From: Favolaschia claudopus
Taxonomy: Eukaryota > Basidiomycota > Agaricomycetes > Agaricales > Mycenaceae
Length of the DNA: 64,000 nt
NCBI GenBank assembly: GCA_037176885.1
Contig: JAWWNJ010000014.1
Span: forward strand, 248,001 to 312,000
Direction: 5' to 3'
Shown: piece by piece, positions 22,542 to 32,941 of the stretch
Layout: the number at the start of each line of letters is the position of its first letter
How positions within the stretch are numbered: the stretch's first letter is position 1
The notes under the pieces: generated by a model
The model's database searches: none
The model's input: only the letters and a program-made list of their open reading frames with translations
Told to the model about the DNA's origin: nothing
Program-made: the position numbers and the translations under genes

Positions 22542-24317
22542 CTAAACATTTGCCGCTGTCGATTTGAGGTGTGCTCCAAGTGTGTCCCGGTTATGAACAT
22601 TTAGCCGGTCACCCAGCGCGACCGGTTTTTTGAAGGAGGCCTTGAAACGGTACTGGGGATAGCCATTCCCTGTCTCGCTGAAGGTCTCTTCGAGGTCGTG
22701 CCAGACGGGTCGCAAATTAATGTCGTCCCAGACTGGATTATGGGTGAGTTTGAGAACGTGAAGGTCAGGCCCATCGTTCGATGCCGAAGCAGCAAAGGTG
22801 GAGAGCGCGCGGGGGCGCTCTGCCCTATACTCTATTTCCTCAAAGACGCGTTGAAGCCAACGTCCTGGATACCCCCGCGCCCGGAGCCGACGGTCAAATT
22901 CAAGGCGAATTTTCGCAAAATCAGATTCCTTCGAACAGATACGCACATAGCGGATCAGTTCACCCTTAACCCAAGCACGCTTGGAGGCCTCAGAGTGGCA
23001 GGAGTTCCATGGGATGTACAGATAGGCGTTCAAAGCCTTCTGAAACACGTCGGTGACAATCCGTTTGCACGGATTGAAAGCCGGGAAGCTTGGATCGAGC
23101 TCCAACGAGACATGCACATCCAGGAAGGGAAGGCGGTATTGAGATTCCGACCATTCCATCTTCATATTCGGGTGCAGGGACCCAAAGCGCTTCTGGAAAC
23201 GATGTACGTCCGCCAGCGTTCCTTTGATGATAGCAAAAGTATCATCAATGAATCGCTTGTAAAACAGCAGAGTCGTAGCAAAATCCTCGAACGCATCGGC
23301 TTCGTAGCCAGCAAGGAACAGATTTGCGTATGTGGGTGCGCATGCTGTTCCCATAGCCGTACCAACTACTTGCCGAAAGATGGTGCCAGCGAACTCGACG
23401 AAGTTGAACTTTAGGATTAACCGTAGGAGGAGTACTACAAGTTCCTCGCGGTTCTTAACCTTCAAGCGGCTAGCCTCATCTGGAGTATCGAATTCCATCC
23501 GAGAGCAGCCTAGCATCGACGCAATTTGAGCAATCCCATCATCTATGGGGATGTTGGGGTACATTGCAACGACATCGCCGAACACCAGCCAAATCTCCTC
23601 GCCCGGTGAAAGTTTCACGTCAAGGATATCACGACAGAAGGATTTCGTGTCGCGAAGGATCCAGGGGAACCTATCGAGGAGCGGTTTGATCTGGTAGTCG
23701 ACCCACACTGATGCGTTAGCGAGCAGTGTCCCAAACGTTGGAACGATTGGGCGGGCCGGCAGGTGGGAGTTTGTGAATTTTGGGAATGACCTTCAGAGTC
23801 GGGACCTTATTGAGCTCTTCAACACAGGGTTGGTTGAGCTACCGAAACTGTTGCTTCGAGACCAGGTCTTGCGACTGCCTGACGATGATTCGAAGGGACA
23901 ACAGAAGGTTAATATGGTCCGGCTCCTCCTCCACGTAGGAGTCGTTCCTCAAAAGTTTCAGCGCCGCGTCTCGGTACCATTCGGAAGTGACCAGGCACAG
24001 CCCGAGGTTTTTGTCGGCAGGAACAGCAAGGATACTGTTGTCTGCGAGGAGCCTCAGGAGGCCGTCGAGGTCTTCCTTACGGATGTTCGGGCGTATGAAG
24101 AGCGCTTGCTTACTTAGGACTTCAACCTCGATCTTATTGCGTGCTCTACTGAGTGCGCTTTCGATCTTGTCGATTAAGGCGGGCCCTTCGGCATCCGGGT
24201 TGGGTACGTGGAAGGTAGGGACAAATAGTGGTTGTCCGCAGTCCAGTAACTCACCGCCAAAGTGCTTGTGAAGCGTTGGCTGGGCCTCGTTGTCGACTCG
24301 CAGACGGAGACGACGAT
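22542..24317 (-). pseudogene. Penelope-like reverse transcriptase, no endonuclease seen, broken
   Basis: Two overlapping minus-strand frames carry one decayed protein. The upstream part (24317 to about 23839) has ADKNLGLCLVTSEWY, an N-terminal block of Penelope-type RTs, then KVIPKIHKLPPA. The downstream part (23740-22542) has RT motif A (GDVVAMYPNIP), motif B (GTAMGTACAPTYANLFL), motif C (YKRFIDDTFAI) and motif D (LPFLDVHVSL). An in-frame TAG near 23837 and at least one frameshift near 23760 break it. After the RT core the protein ends without a recognisable GIY-YIG nuclease, as in endonuclease-deficient Penelope-like elements (the Athena/Coprina type reported at chromosome ends). Catalytic Asp residues of motifs A and C are intact. 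Assignment to this class rather than another RT lineage is likely but should be tested by phylogeny. Confidence 0.82.
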
Positions 24318-24466
24318 TCGTGAACTGAACACTTTTGGGTGTGGTGACGGTGACACTCCGCCCAAAAGGGCAATAAATGTCAAAAATTTCCGGTCCGGCT
24401 AGCGCCGGACTGCCAAATATGCCAGTGAACACTGAAGGTGACGCGTGACACCCAGTGAACACTTGG
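24318..24466. mobile_element. Right copy of the 76-base repeat plus the MITE right end
   Basis: 24318-24393 repeats 21925-22000. The following text runs to CACCCAGTGAACACTTGGTCGA, the right inverted end of the MITE family seen complete at 52075-52339. The last bases of the expected end (AAGACTACAG) are lost. Confidence 0.75.
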
Positions 24467-24814
24467 TCGATGCGATTTGGTTTTTCAAACGCACCATTGA
24501 TGAGTGTCCCAGATCCTGAACAGGCTCTCGACATTGATCGGACACCCTCCAAATTAGCTTTCAGCATTGGTAAGAAACGTACAAGCCAGAAACATTCGGC
24601 TCAACTTCCAATTTTAGTATGTGTCGGGCTTGGCAATGCCGTAAGCTACGTGGCAAAGCGACGACCGACATCCCGACGACCTCTTTTTTTCGTCCTTCCA
24701 CCTCGTTCAGCCGCCTTCACCCGTGGCGTTGTGCTCCCGTCGCGTCGGCATGGCCCTTCCAACACTCAACTATACAGATGCGGGCCGTCAGCTTATAGAC
24801 AGCGTCTCAGCGCG

Positions 24815-25480
24815 TCAGCTATTGGACTTTCGCACCCACGTACGACGCGTTATTCTCTCCTCATCGCCCCAATGTTGGATCATTCTGCGCTCAACACCGT
24901 TATTCTCCTTCCCAAAATCGCCGCGCCCTCGACTGGGCCACCCAAACTTCGCTACTGCTGCCATCCACAAAGCTTCGACGGTGGCTGACCTCTTGTTGTT
25001 GCAACACACCAGGTAGACGATCAGACGAGAATGCCCATCAACACAACCATGAACGTAGAACCCCCAGGGACGCAATTTTTCATTTCCGTCCATAAACCTT
25101 GTAGACTCTTCGCTTAATCACGCCGTTCCATCTAAGTAATGCAGAATATAAATATTGGCTTACCAGGGGAACTTGAGCCAACCCAACTTACCGCACAATC
25201 ACCCCAACAGCATCCACACGCCAAAGACTGTCCTGCACACGCTCCGAACTCACGTGAATATTCAAGCCCTCAAGATGACCCATAACGATTGCACTCCCGG
25301 CTAGGGGGTGATTGAGCGAGATTTCTGCTACAAGTTCGTCAAGGGCTTCATTGGAATTTCGGAAATGTCGGTGAATTGACGGCGTGCTGTGGAAAGTCCG
25401 TTGTGGTTCAGATGATAGTAAAGTGTCCGCCGCGAAACAATCTATCAAAGATGTGAAGGCTAACCAAGAAGGACAAGAAG
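24815..25480 (-). pseudogene. Integrase-core-like gene, broken
   Basis: Minus-strand pieces read, in order: VSRRTLYYHLNHNGLS (helix-turn-helix-like), then after a frame change LDELVAEISLNHPLAGSAIV and SSERVQDSLWRVDAVGV. A GTAAGT...TTAG intron (about 25188-25117) follows, then RRVYKV, then in another frame MDGNEKLRPWGFYVHGCVDG, HSRLIVYL and GWPSRGRGDFGKENNGVE. The two catalytic aspartates (MDGN and RGD) of a retroviral-type integrase fold are visible; the third acidic residue region is not. This resembles the integrase-like proteins common in mushroom genomes. At least two frameshifts or a small deletion before MDGN show it is not functional. Confidence 0.7.
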
Positions 25481-25484
25481 AAGG

Positions 25485-25960
25485 CAAGACATACCATGGT
25501 GACACGACGCCAGCATTTCTTGTCATCCTTTATGTGCTCAAAATCTTCTTTCCAACTTTTACGGCGCTCAGGAATGGGATGCGGGAAACTATTGACAGCA
25601 GACTGAAGTAGATATGTAAACTCCAGATCTGAGGCGGCCTGTTCCAGTTGAGCAAACGTTGAATAGAACGTTTTCGGAGGAGGCTTGGGCTCAGTCTTGC
25701 GCTTTTTGTACAAAGGTGTTCCGGAATGTGCGGGCCGAGGTGCGGGACGGGGCGCTGGTCGTTTTCGGGGTTTGGGGCCGGGTAAGCAGGCCTTGCAGAA
25801 GAACTGGACTCTGAGCGACTGAATGCGTCCCGTTCCTCTTCAGCTGACAGATAAATCTTAGTTTACCACAACAGATTTGCATAATTAAGGACGGACTGGG
25901 TTTGAATTCATAGACCGATTCATAATCTGAACTTGCAGAGTCGGATTCCCTAGAGAGCAC
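25485..25960 (-). CDS. Uncharacterised basic protein segment, possibly N-terminal part of the integrase-like gene
   Basis: A minus-strand frame reads a Pro/Arg-rich stretch (PRKRPAPRPAPRPAHSGTPL), then TFYSTFAQLEQAASDLEFTY and PIPERRKSWKEDFEHIKDDK, ending at a good donor ATG/GTATGT near 25499. The next intron would end at GATAG near 25444 and lead into the integrase helix-turn-helix segment, so both could be one gene. Upstream exons to about 25960 (ESDSASSDYESVYEFKPSPS) are plausible but their joins are not settled. No domain is recognised. Confidence 0.45.
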
Positions 25961-26050
25961 AATATATCAGATAGATCATGTATAAGCTAAAGTGACTATT
26001 GATTGTACTGTGAGCCTCTACCACTGCGCGTACTGTAACCAGACTTTGGT

Positions 26051-27275
26051 TTACGCTCCCCAGTGTCTTGTGCCTGAGTAAGAACTATCAGAAGTGACCT
26101 GAGAAGCTGTTAATCGGTTACGCACTTTTTTATCTTTATCTCCGGCCTCCTTCTTCTTGGCATAATTCTGAACAGATATCAGTATTATGGCGACAGACAT
26201 AAGAAATATCCAAGAAAACGGCTTACCTTGTTGTAGTTGCTCATTCGGTTGCCCAACTGCTGACAGAGATCGCCAAACAGCTTCAGAAGTGGATAATACA
26301 GTTGCGGCGAAATTAAATGCATTACCATAAAAGGAAATTATCACCATTTTCATCCCCTCTGGCTTGGAAGCACCGGTAGAAGGCTCGATATAGCTTCATA
26401 ATACGATGGCAGGTCTGTAAGTGCAGTATGCAAGTATGAAGTAGGTCGTTTGCATCACGATTGAGCGAGAATGGGGCAATAAGCTGTAATCTAAATCGAC
26501 CAATCGGAGCCCAGACTAACTTTCCCATGGATCATTTTCACTGCCAAAACATCTGAATTGGCGACACCAATGTTGACCTTGCGATGACTCGGCCGCGTTG
26601 CCCTGTCCAGAGCTGATTTAACAGAAGTTTCCTTTTATGGTAATGCATTTAATTTCGCCGCAACTGTACGACTCATGGGCAATTGGAAGGACATCCAGAA
26701 TGGTATCGACCATGGCCATGAAACCCTCTAACCCATGCTCGCCCACACGGAGGAGACCATCCTCAGAGAATGTGCCCTTGCTGTCCAAGGCAAAATCTTC
26801 CATGAGCAACCCGGCGAATAAGTCGGGATGGTCATCAAAAATGTTCAGTCTCAATACTTCAAGCCGGTCATTCTCGCTGGCCTCCTAATTGAGAACGGAG
26901 TACTTTTCCAATTGAGGTGATTTGAGCATTGACCGGAAAGATGTTTGCACGTGTGCGCAAGATACGGCGAATGTTGATGAATTCGGGAGGATCATAAAAC
27001 TCCCGGTGGACCAAGGACCGGAAGTGAATCAAGGCAGCACAAATTGCTCGACCGTGAACATCCACTGTCTCCCGCCATTTCTTTACCTCAGAGACAGCAA
27101 GGTTACAGAGAGAGCCAATAATGAAGCGGCGAAAGTAATATAGAACGTGAATGACCACTTCAAGACCATTAGGTCCCACCGCAAATGTCTTGGGGGGCTC
27201 AGATGCGTACACCGCCAAAGTGCCTCCACGTCGCCCGCAGATGAAAGTTTCACCTGGCCGCAGCTGCGTCGTCAT
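26051..27275 (-). pseudogene. Uncharacterised gene interrupted by a MITE
   Basis: The minus strand encodes MTTQLRPGETFICGRRGG and SRRILRTRANIFP-like sequence from 27275 (true start uncertain). A probable intron from GTCAAT near 26940 to TTAG near 26890 precedes EASENDRLEVLRLNIF and GEHGLEGFMAMVDTIL. At codon ESY the frame meets the MITE 26299-26666. Beyond it the text YPLLKLFGDLCQQLGNRMSN continues, an intron GTAAGC...TTCAG follows, and a last Lys-rich exon ends at 26051. Removing the MITE and one TA restores the frame exactly, so the gene was intact until this insertion. Its function is unknown; the C-terminus is rich in Lys and Ser. Confidence 0.7.
26299..26666. mobile_element. MITE, family CAGTTGCGGC subfamily 2, inside a coding exon
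   Basis: The 368-base element has 39-base perfect inverted ends starting CAGTTGCGGCGAAATTAAAT, with TA on each side (26297-26298, 26667-26668). It has no transposase. Perfect arms suggest recent movement. Confidence 0.93.
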
Positions 27276-28280
27276 TCGCTACCAGCTTCTTAGCACGTCG
27301 CTGACAGCTGCATCTTCCACTGGAACCACCAGCTGCCGATTAAGGTTTTGGATCCGGAAATCTTAATTTAGCAAACAGGCAGCACCTCAGCTGAAGCTGC
27401 ACCAGAGTCCTTCCTAGAATATATTACTGAAGCGAAAGGCAACCTCGATATAGTTTACAAGGGCATTCTCACCGCCAAGTTGTATCGACGGCCACAATTG
27501 ACGATTTGGCGCGTGTGGGAAAATGAAGGTCCGTGCGCGTTTTGACAGCTCACGTGTGCGTTGACTTGGCATTTTTGCTTCGCTTCCCTCTTTCCTCCCA
27601 CCATATCCCTCAAACCGTCCCCCAGGCCCCTTCTCAAACCTATCAGCGCTCCTCTTTGAATCCTGCCCTGCTCTCTGCCTCTTTGCAAGCAAGCCCCTCG
27701 CGCTGCTTCGTACGCTATTCAAGCTCACTGTAGTATCTCGTTGCTCGCTGCCATCGCGACAAGTGCCCTCTTGAAGAGGCGGCGGCGCTGGTTTGTCATC
27801 AAGTCATTATTACTTCAATTTGTGCGCAAATCCTCGAGCACCCCTCAATGCGACGTCAACGTGCAAGTCCTCCGGAGTCCTTCCAGCCTCAAGTCTCTGA
27901 GCGGCTATTGCGCAAGGTGCTTCAAGTGATGATTCAAGGCCAACGTTCAAGCCATGAGTCTCTTCAAGACTTATATCAAACACTGGTCAAGATCTTCGCT
28001 TCAATACCAACAATATTCTCTCGAGCCTGGTGGTTGCGGTCAGATGTGAGGGTGACGGGTGAAAACGCCGAGGTCGTTCGATGTTCGTCTCTCCCCAGTC
28101 GTCAAGGTTTTCCAAGTTTTCAACTCTCTCTCCGTCTCCAAACATGTTCAAGGCTGTTCCTCAATAATTGTGCCGCGAATATAGTGTGAGAGGGAAAGTT
28201 GGGGGCCTTGGGGTATCGAGGGATCGAGCTGCGAGGGACAGGCTACAAAGGTATGATGATTGATCTTGTGTCGTTTGTAT
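27276..28280. other. No certain gene
   Basis: Two open frames stand out: 27848-28189 + (113 codons from a good ATG, basic) and 27414-27728 -. Neither has a known motif. A pyrimidine-rich stretch at 27560-27720 looks like a fungal promoter/leader for a plus-strand transcript, so 27848-28189 could be a small gene or the start of a truncated one. Confidence 0.3.
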
Positions 28281-28897
28281 TCCTTTGGTATTCATTCATG
28301 TATCGTCGTGTACGATGGGAGCCCAATATATTCTATTATTAATTCTATCATATGCCAGATTTACAAAAGAATGGACACCAAGTGAGTACTCAGCTGGCGG
28401 CCAGCTAGAGAGTGGTTCCACAATGGGGCCATTAGCGATCAAACCTGGATGCCACCTCTTCACCAGCTGGCCGCCATCTAGTTGAGTTATGTGGTACAGA
28501 GATCGACGACACATGGCGGCCATGTGTCCGCCAACTAGCGCTGTAGGCAAACTCGTTCTCGAAGTCAAAGATGAAAGGAAGTTGAGGCAAGAGCTCATAT
28601 CTGACCATGTAGATCAGATGGCCACATGAGCTAGCCTCAGCCTCCGGGTCTTGAGCACGATTGATCTGCCTTAGGACCAGAGCCGCTATATTGTTGACTT
28701 CTGCATAAGGTTTGATGGGGCCAGAGGGCCACTTGGAGAAGACGATCATTAGAGAACAGAAAGGAACGATTCTCACCCAAGACCTGTTACTGGAAGGTTT
28801 GCAAAGATTTGCATGGAGGCGGAACGCCAGATCTAATCAGATCAGTTGATTGATGGGATGAGCTTGGCTTGGCAGTGACGTATAGACTTACCAGATT

Positions 28898-29302
28898 AGA
28901 GCTTATTAGCAGCCGGTGCTTTTCAAGATATACATGAAAAACTAAGCGAGATCAGTGAAAAACGGAGGCTCCAAACATGCAAAACCTCGAAGACGTCATC
29001 GAGAGATGCGGTCAGGCGCATGGCCGTTCCCCGCTCCAGAGTGGCGATCATGACGAAGTAGGACGCTTCCGCGAAAGGTAGAGCTTGTTGCTCGTCGTTC
29101 CAAGAGGCTCGCAGGACGGCGAGTAGAGTAGTGAGCGTGTACGCTGATAGAGGTCGCTCAGAAAGGCAACTCAAGCGATGCGGCACGAATCGGCACGTTG
29201 TTTCCTTTCTTGGAACGGTGAAAAAGTGCTGCTCCACTTGTGGTTTTTGGATGACGTTCTTGTGCGTAAAATTTCGTTTTTCACCGGTTGCTAATAAGCT
29301 CT
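28898..29302. mobile_element. TIR element, 405 bases, 3-base ATT duplication
   Basis: AGAGCTTATTAGCAGCCGGTG at the left (28898) matches the reverse complement of the right end CACCGGTTGCTAATAAGCTCT (29302) with one difference. ATT flanks both sides (28895-28897, 29303-29305). A minus-strand frame inside (LTTLLAVLRASWNDEQQALP) looks like captured coding sequence, but no transposase motif is seen. It splits a short exon of the surrounding gene just before a GTAAGTC donor. Confidence 0.82.
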
Positions 29303-29387
29303 ATTCCGGGAGTTCCATTTCGGGCCCGGGATCTACATGACAGGATTACATAAGTAGAAGAACGTAATGATGTCAGAGAAGCGCATA

Positions 29388-29631
29388 AGGCCCCCGGTCA
29401 CTACCTACTAGGTTTGTCACATTGAAATTTTGGCACTGATGGGGCTCTGGCGGCTTCAAAAATCACGATTTTTTTCTGAAAATGCGCGCAAACGCTTAGT
29501 TTAGAGGAGCTGCGTCGTTCTATCTAGTCAAAACCTCGGTCAGGTGGCTGGTTCGCGAAATAGACCTCTCAGATTCGACCTTGTTTTACTCTATGGATGT
29601 GACGAACCTATATGTCAGTGACCGGGGGCCT
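29388..29631. mobile_element. hAT-type MITE, 244 bases, 8-base duplication AGCGCATA
   Basis: The ends AGGCCCCCGGTCACT and AGTGACCGGGGGCCT are inverted repeats. The octamer AGCGCATA occurs immediately before (29380-29387) and after (29632-29639). An 8-base duplication is the hAT signature. A half copy of the same family lies at 35331-35395. Confidence 0.92.
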
Positions 29632-30721
29632 AGCGCATACCATTGAGTTCATTATCGGAATGGGAGGAGGGCGGTGGGGAGGGCAGACTCTCCCTGGAAA
29701 AATAATGATCAGATGTTGGGAAAGGGAGAATAAGTTACAACATTCAAACCGTTCGACTATAGGAAAGTCTTTTTTCTCTTTGAACTGCTGGTCGGCACTC
29801 CCCAAGAGGGAGGTCGATTGAGTTTCGGGAGAGTGCAATGTAAACACATTTCTTGAACTCCTTAGCTTGACGGTGGTTGGTCGATGCCCTAAGCCTCGAT
29901 ATCAGAAATATTCAAGTCAGAGATTGACCTTACATAATTAGATCGCTCAGCGTAATCCCCGTGGCTTTGAGGTGAGGAAGCATGAGTGCGGGGGCACCTT
30001 TGACAACAGACTCAACACAGAGGAGGCGCCACAAAATAAGGTCTGCCTCTGTCTGCCTGCTGGCTCTGAATGGCAGGAATGGCAGAGAAGCATTCTGCAA
30101 TTGCCCGTGAAATGTCAGAGGGAGAGCAGTCGGCAGGGAAAGAGTGTGGTACAACTCGTAAATGAAGACGCTTTAGTTCATGGAAGGTTGGGACTAGTTT
30201 AAAACAGAAATATGGAAGTAACCCACTTCAATGCACTAGGCATTCTGTAAACCCCCTCATTGACAGCCTCTGTCCCCTCCACGAGGACGAGAGTGAGCTC
30301 TGTCTCCCCTGAAGATGTCTCCTTGGGCTTTCGCTTGGTCTTAGGCTCGGCGGAATTCGAAGCCGACACAGAAGAAGCTGGCCGCTTACGCTTGCTGTCA
30401 GGTCGGGATATTAACTTCTGGCTGAGTTAGATAGTTTGCAATGTACCCTAGTATCATGAAAACTGATTCTGGCTTAAACCTGGTAGAAGTACGCAAAATC
30501 CATTGAAACTCGGGATATTCTTTGTCGAGACAAGAAAAGCACTGTCTCCTCATGACTGTTTTCACAGCATTTTATTATGAGCCTCAAGCAGCGATTCTCT
30601 ACTTGTATTGAGTGTTTCGGCTTGATTCAGCGCGAGACGCGTTTGTTTGTCTGTGTTTACAACGCGTCTCGAGGAACGACTTTGGCGCCAAAAACTGACC
30701 TCGGAATTGTGCGGGGTGTTC

Positions 30722-31073
30722 CAGCTATCTACAAAACACTGGAGCGCTCCGAAAAAAAGTTCACACAACGGTTTTGACAGCTCCTGCCTAATTCGGCCAG
30801 CCCGCTCCACTCTCTCCAACGACACTCGCCCTTTCGTCACTGCTCCTGAAACGTCTCTCTCGCCTACCATGCCCTACAATACCTTCCGCTACATCCCTCC
30901 TGCACACAAGCGGCTCATGATTACCATGGCCGCCTAGGCTGCAACACGAGGTCGCCCCGCCCTGACGCGCCAGCCGTCGACGCAGTGGATCCGGCAGTGC
31001 CTACCTCATATGGTAATTGACGTCATCGCGTCAATGGGAACTTTTTTTCGGAGCAGTGTTTTGTAGATAACTG
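30722..31073. mobile_element. TIR element containing a promoter and protein start
   Basis: CAGCTATCTACAAAACACTG at 30722 is matched by CAGTGTTTTGTAGATAACTG at 31054-31073 with one difference, and the arms continue with CTCCGAAAAAAAGTTC. The flanks share only TC, so the duplication is unclear. Inside, a pyrimidine-rich leader precedes an ATG (30869, MPYNTFRYIPPAHKRLMITM) that stops after 22 codons. It looks like the truncated 5' end of a transposase-type gene, suggesting that this is a deletion derivative of an autonomous element. Confidence 0.7.
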
Positions 31074-31879
31074 TCATAGTATACTATTTTGTTTGTAATG
31101 GTCAGAGGAATTGCGAAAATATTGATTTGGGCAGGATCTACAATATTGATCTCAGGAACTAGGACAGATCAGGAAAATTCCTCTGACAAATACATATAAA
31201 ATCGCAAACAACATCAAATGGCCAAAAGTCCAATGGGGGTCATGTATCTACTTATCGAGATAGGTTTTGGGCGAAAACGGGGCTGCCATTTGGCGGGGCT
31301 TCCAAATTGGGACGAGAATGATGGATGTCACCGGGTGACGGGGCGTTGCCCACCAACTTAGTAAGGCTCCAACCGGTTTTTGTTGGGTTTTTGCAAACGT
31401 TTCAAACTGTTTCAAGTTCTTAGTAAGTTAAACATATATGTACGACATATAATTTCCAACGAAGCTCGGCCAGTTATAAGGTACACCCCATCCACCCTCA
31501 ACGAACATCACATGACATTGCCTTTTTCGGACTGCAGTAAAACCCCTCCGTTCCATACCTTGTAGTGCGAATTTAGCAAAACCCTTCGACCAAATCCTCC
31601 ATTTTGTTCCTATCTTTATTTCTTTCACTTGTGTCTAGATGATTTTGTTGGATATCGACACCGGGGCAGCGTGTTGAACGCGGATCTACGGACCGTCAAC
31701 TTGGAGGAATATGGATTGATTATCTTCACTTCGCTTGGCTGGAACCCTTCTACGCAACAACAAGCTTCTCTAGCTGTCCTATACCTTCCCCCCCTTTCCC
31801 TCCCTTTCCCTTTCTTTTTCTCTTCTTTCTCTCACGGGACCCAGTACATTGAAAAAAAAACCATTATTGATGACGGGCA
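31074..31879. other. No gene; one hairpin
   Basis: GTCAGAGGAATT (about 31104) and AATTCCTCTGAC (about 31178) form an inverted repeat of 12 bases around 60 bases. Frames at 31629-31994 may be decayed LINE sequence upstream of the next feature but carry no motif. Confidence 0.35.
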
Positions 31880-32941
31880 TTGCCCTTGCCGGAAACGGCA
31901 TGTTTGCACTTGTTTATTCCCTTTGGTGTCTTGCGATTTCATGTTCCCGAATTGCTCAGAAGATCTGTTCTATTCGCGCTTCTCAATGGGTTGAACAACG
32001 TGATTCTGCGCCGAATTCTTGGAGTAGGGAAGCGGTCAGGGATACCACAGCTGTATTCTGAGCTCGGGATCTATCCGCTTGCTGTGAGGCGTCTTGCTCT
32101 GGCGCTTCGCTATCTTGGTTATCTGATTGCTCTTCCACAATCACATCTGGCCTGGAAGGCTTGCTGGGAGGCAGCTCGGCTTCGAGAGGCAGGGAACTCA
32201 TCGTGGTACGGCGATCTTGCCATTCTGTTGCGGGATCTCCCTTTTGTGGCTCCAGCGCTGCCTCCAATGGCAGATCTCAATGCTGCGATTTGCAAACGAC
32301 TGCACGACGAGCTGATAGCGGGAATGAAGCAGTGGGTGTTGAACTCTGTGGAGGGCATGGTTTCCATCCCGCTGCTTCATGGTCGATTGGAACCTCAAGA
32401 GGAAGGGGCTCCTCGGCGGATTCCACTTTGCCAACGGCATTATTTGTCTGTGGTGTCGATTACCGACCACCGTCTCGCATTAACAAGGCTACTTTGCGGC
32501 TCGTTTTATTTCCGGGGTCTACGAACAACGTTACAGGACCATTCGCCGGCTTCTTTGCTGTGTAGGAAGTGCGGGTCTGATCTCGAGACTCCGGGACATG
32601 TTTTCATGCAGTGTAGGGATTTGCAGACGGTGGCTGCGAGGGAGACACTGAGGGAGACGCTGCAACGGGAGTTTGGTGTCACTCTACGAACTGCTGACTC
32701 GGCGGCCGATGCAATGCGGGGAATGCAAAAGCTCATTTTCGACTTGAAGACGGTCGTACCTATGGCTCGTTTTATCTATCAGGTAGTGCGGGCGTGGCGA
32801 TGGTTTGGACGTCGATTGCCGACAATGGTTTCCGAGTTGGCGCCCGATACAGATGAGGAGGCGGACTATTGGAATTTTGAGTCTGCTGAAGAAGATTGGG
32901 AATGGAGTGGGGCAGAAATGGAGATGGAGATAGATTTGTAG
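31880..32941 (+). pseudogene. LINE-type retrotransposon ORF2, C-terminal fragment
   Basis: The frame is open for about 320 codons to a TAG at 32939-32941. It reads NVILRRILGVGKRSGIPQLY, ELGIYPLAVRRLALALRYL and near the end CRKCGSDLETPGHVFMQCRD. The last is the C-x2-C...H...C zinc motif that follows the reverse transcriptase in many fungal LINEs, and the block before it is the usual post-RT region. The first 30 codons or so (before about 31970) are probably out-of-frame text. The RT and endonuclease are missing, which is the normal 5' truncation of LINE copies. The C-terminus is very acidic (EADYWNFESAEEDWEWSGAE). Confidence 0.78.

Larger units (their letters stand above)
28300..30554 (-). pseudogene. 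Uncharacterised multi-exon gene carrying at least two MITEs
   Basis: From an ATG at 30554 (MRRQCFSCLDKEYPEFQWIL) short exons follow on the minus strand: about 30420-30222 (SKRKRPASSVSASNSAEP, nuclear-signal-like basic run), 30170-29935 (FPADCSPSDISRAIAE; ALMLPHLKATGITLSDLI), about 29700-29330 split by the hAT-type MITE, then small exons at about 29340-29290 (split by the ATT element), about 28830-28775, and 28745-28550 (KPYAEVNNIAALVLRQINRA; RYELLPQLPFIFDFENEFAY). Splices are mostly GT-AG, but several joins, including one near 30050, are uncertain. No domain is recognised. The 3' end near 28.3-28.5 kb contains another inverted repeat (GCTGGCGGCCAGCTAGA / CTAGATGGCGGCCAGCTGG). Confidence 0.45.
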
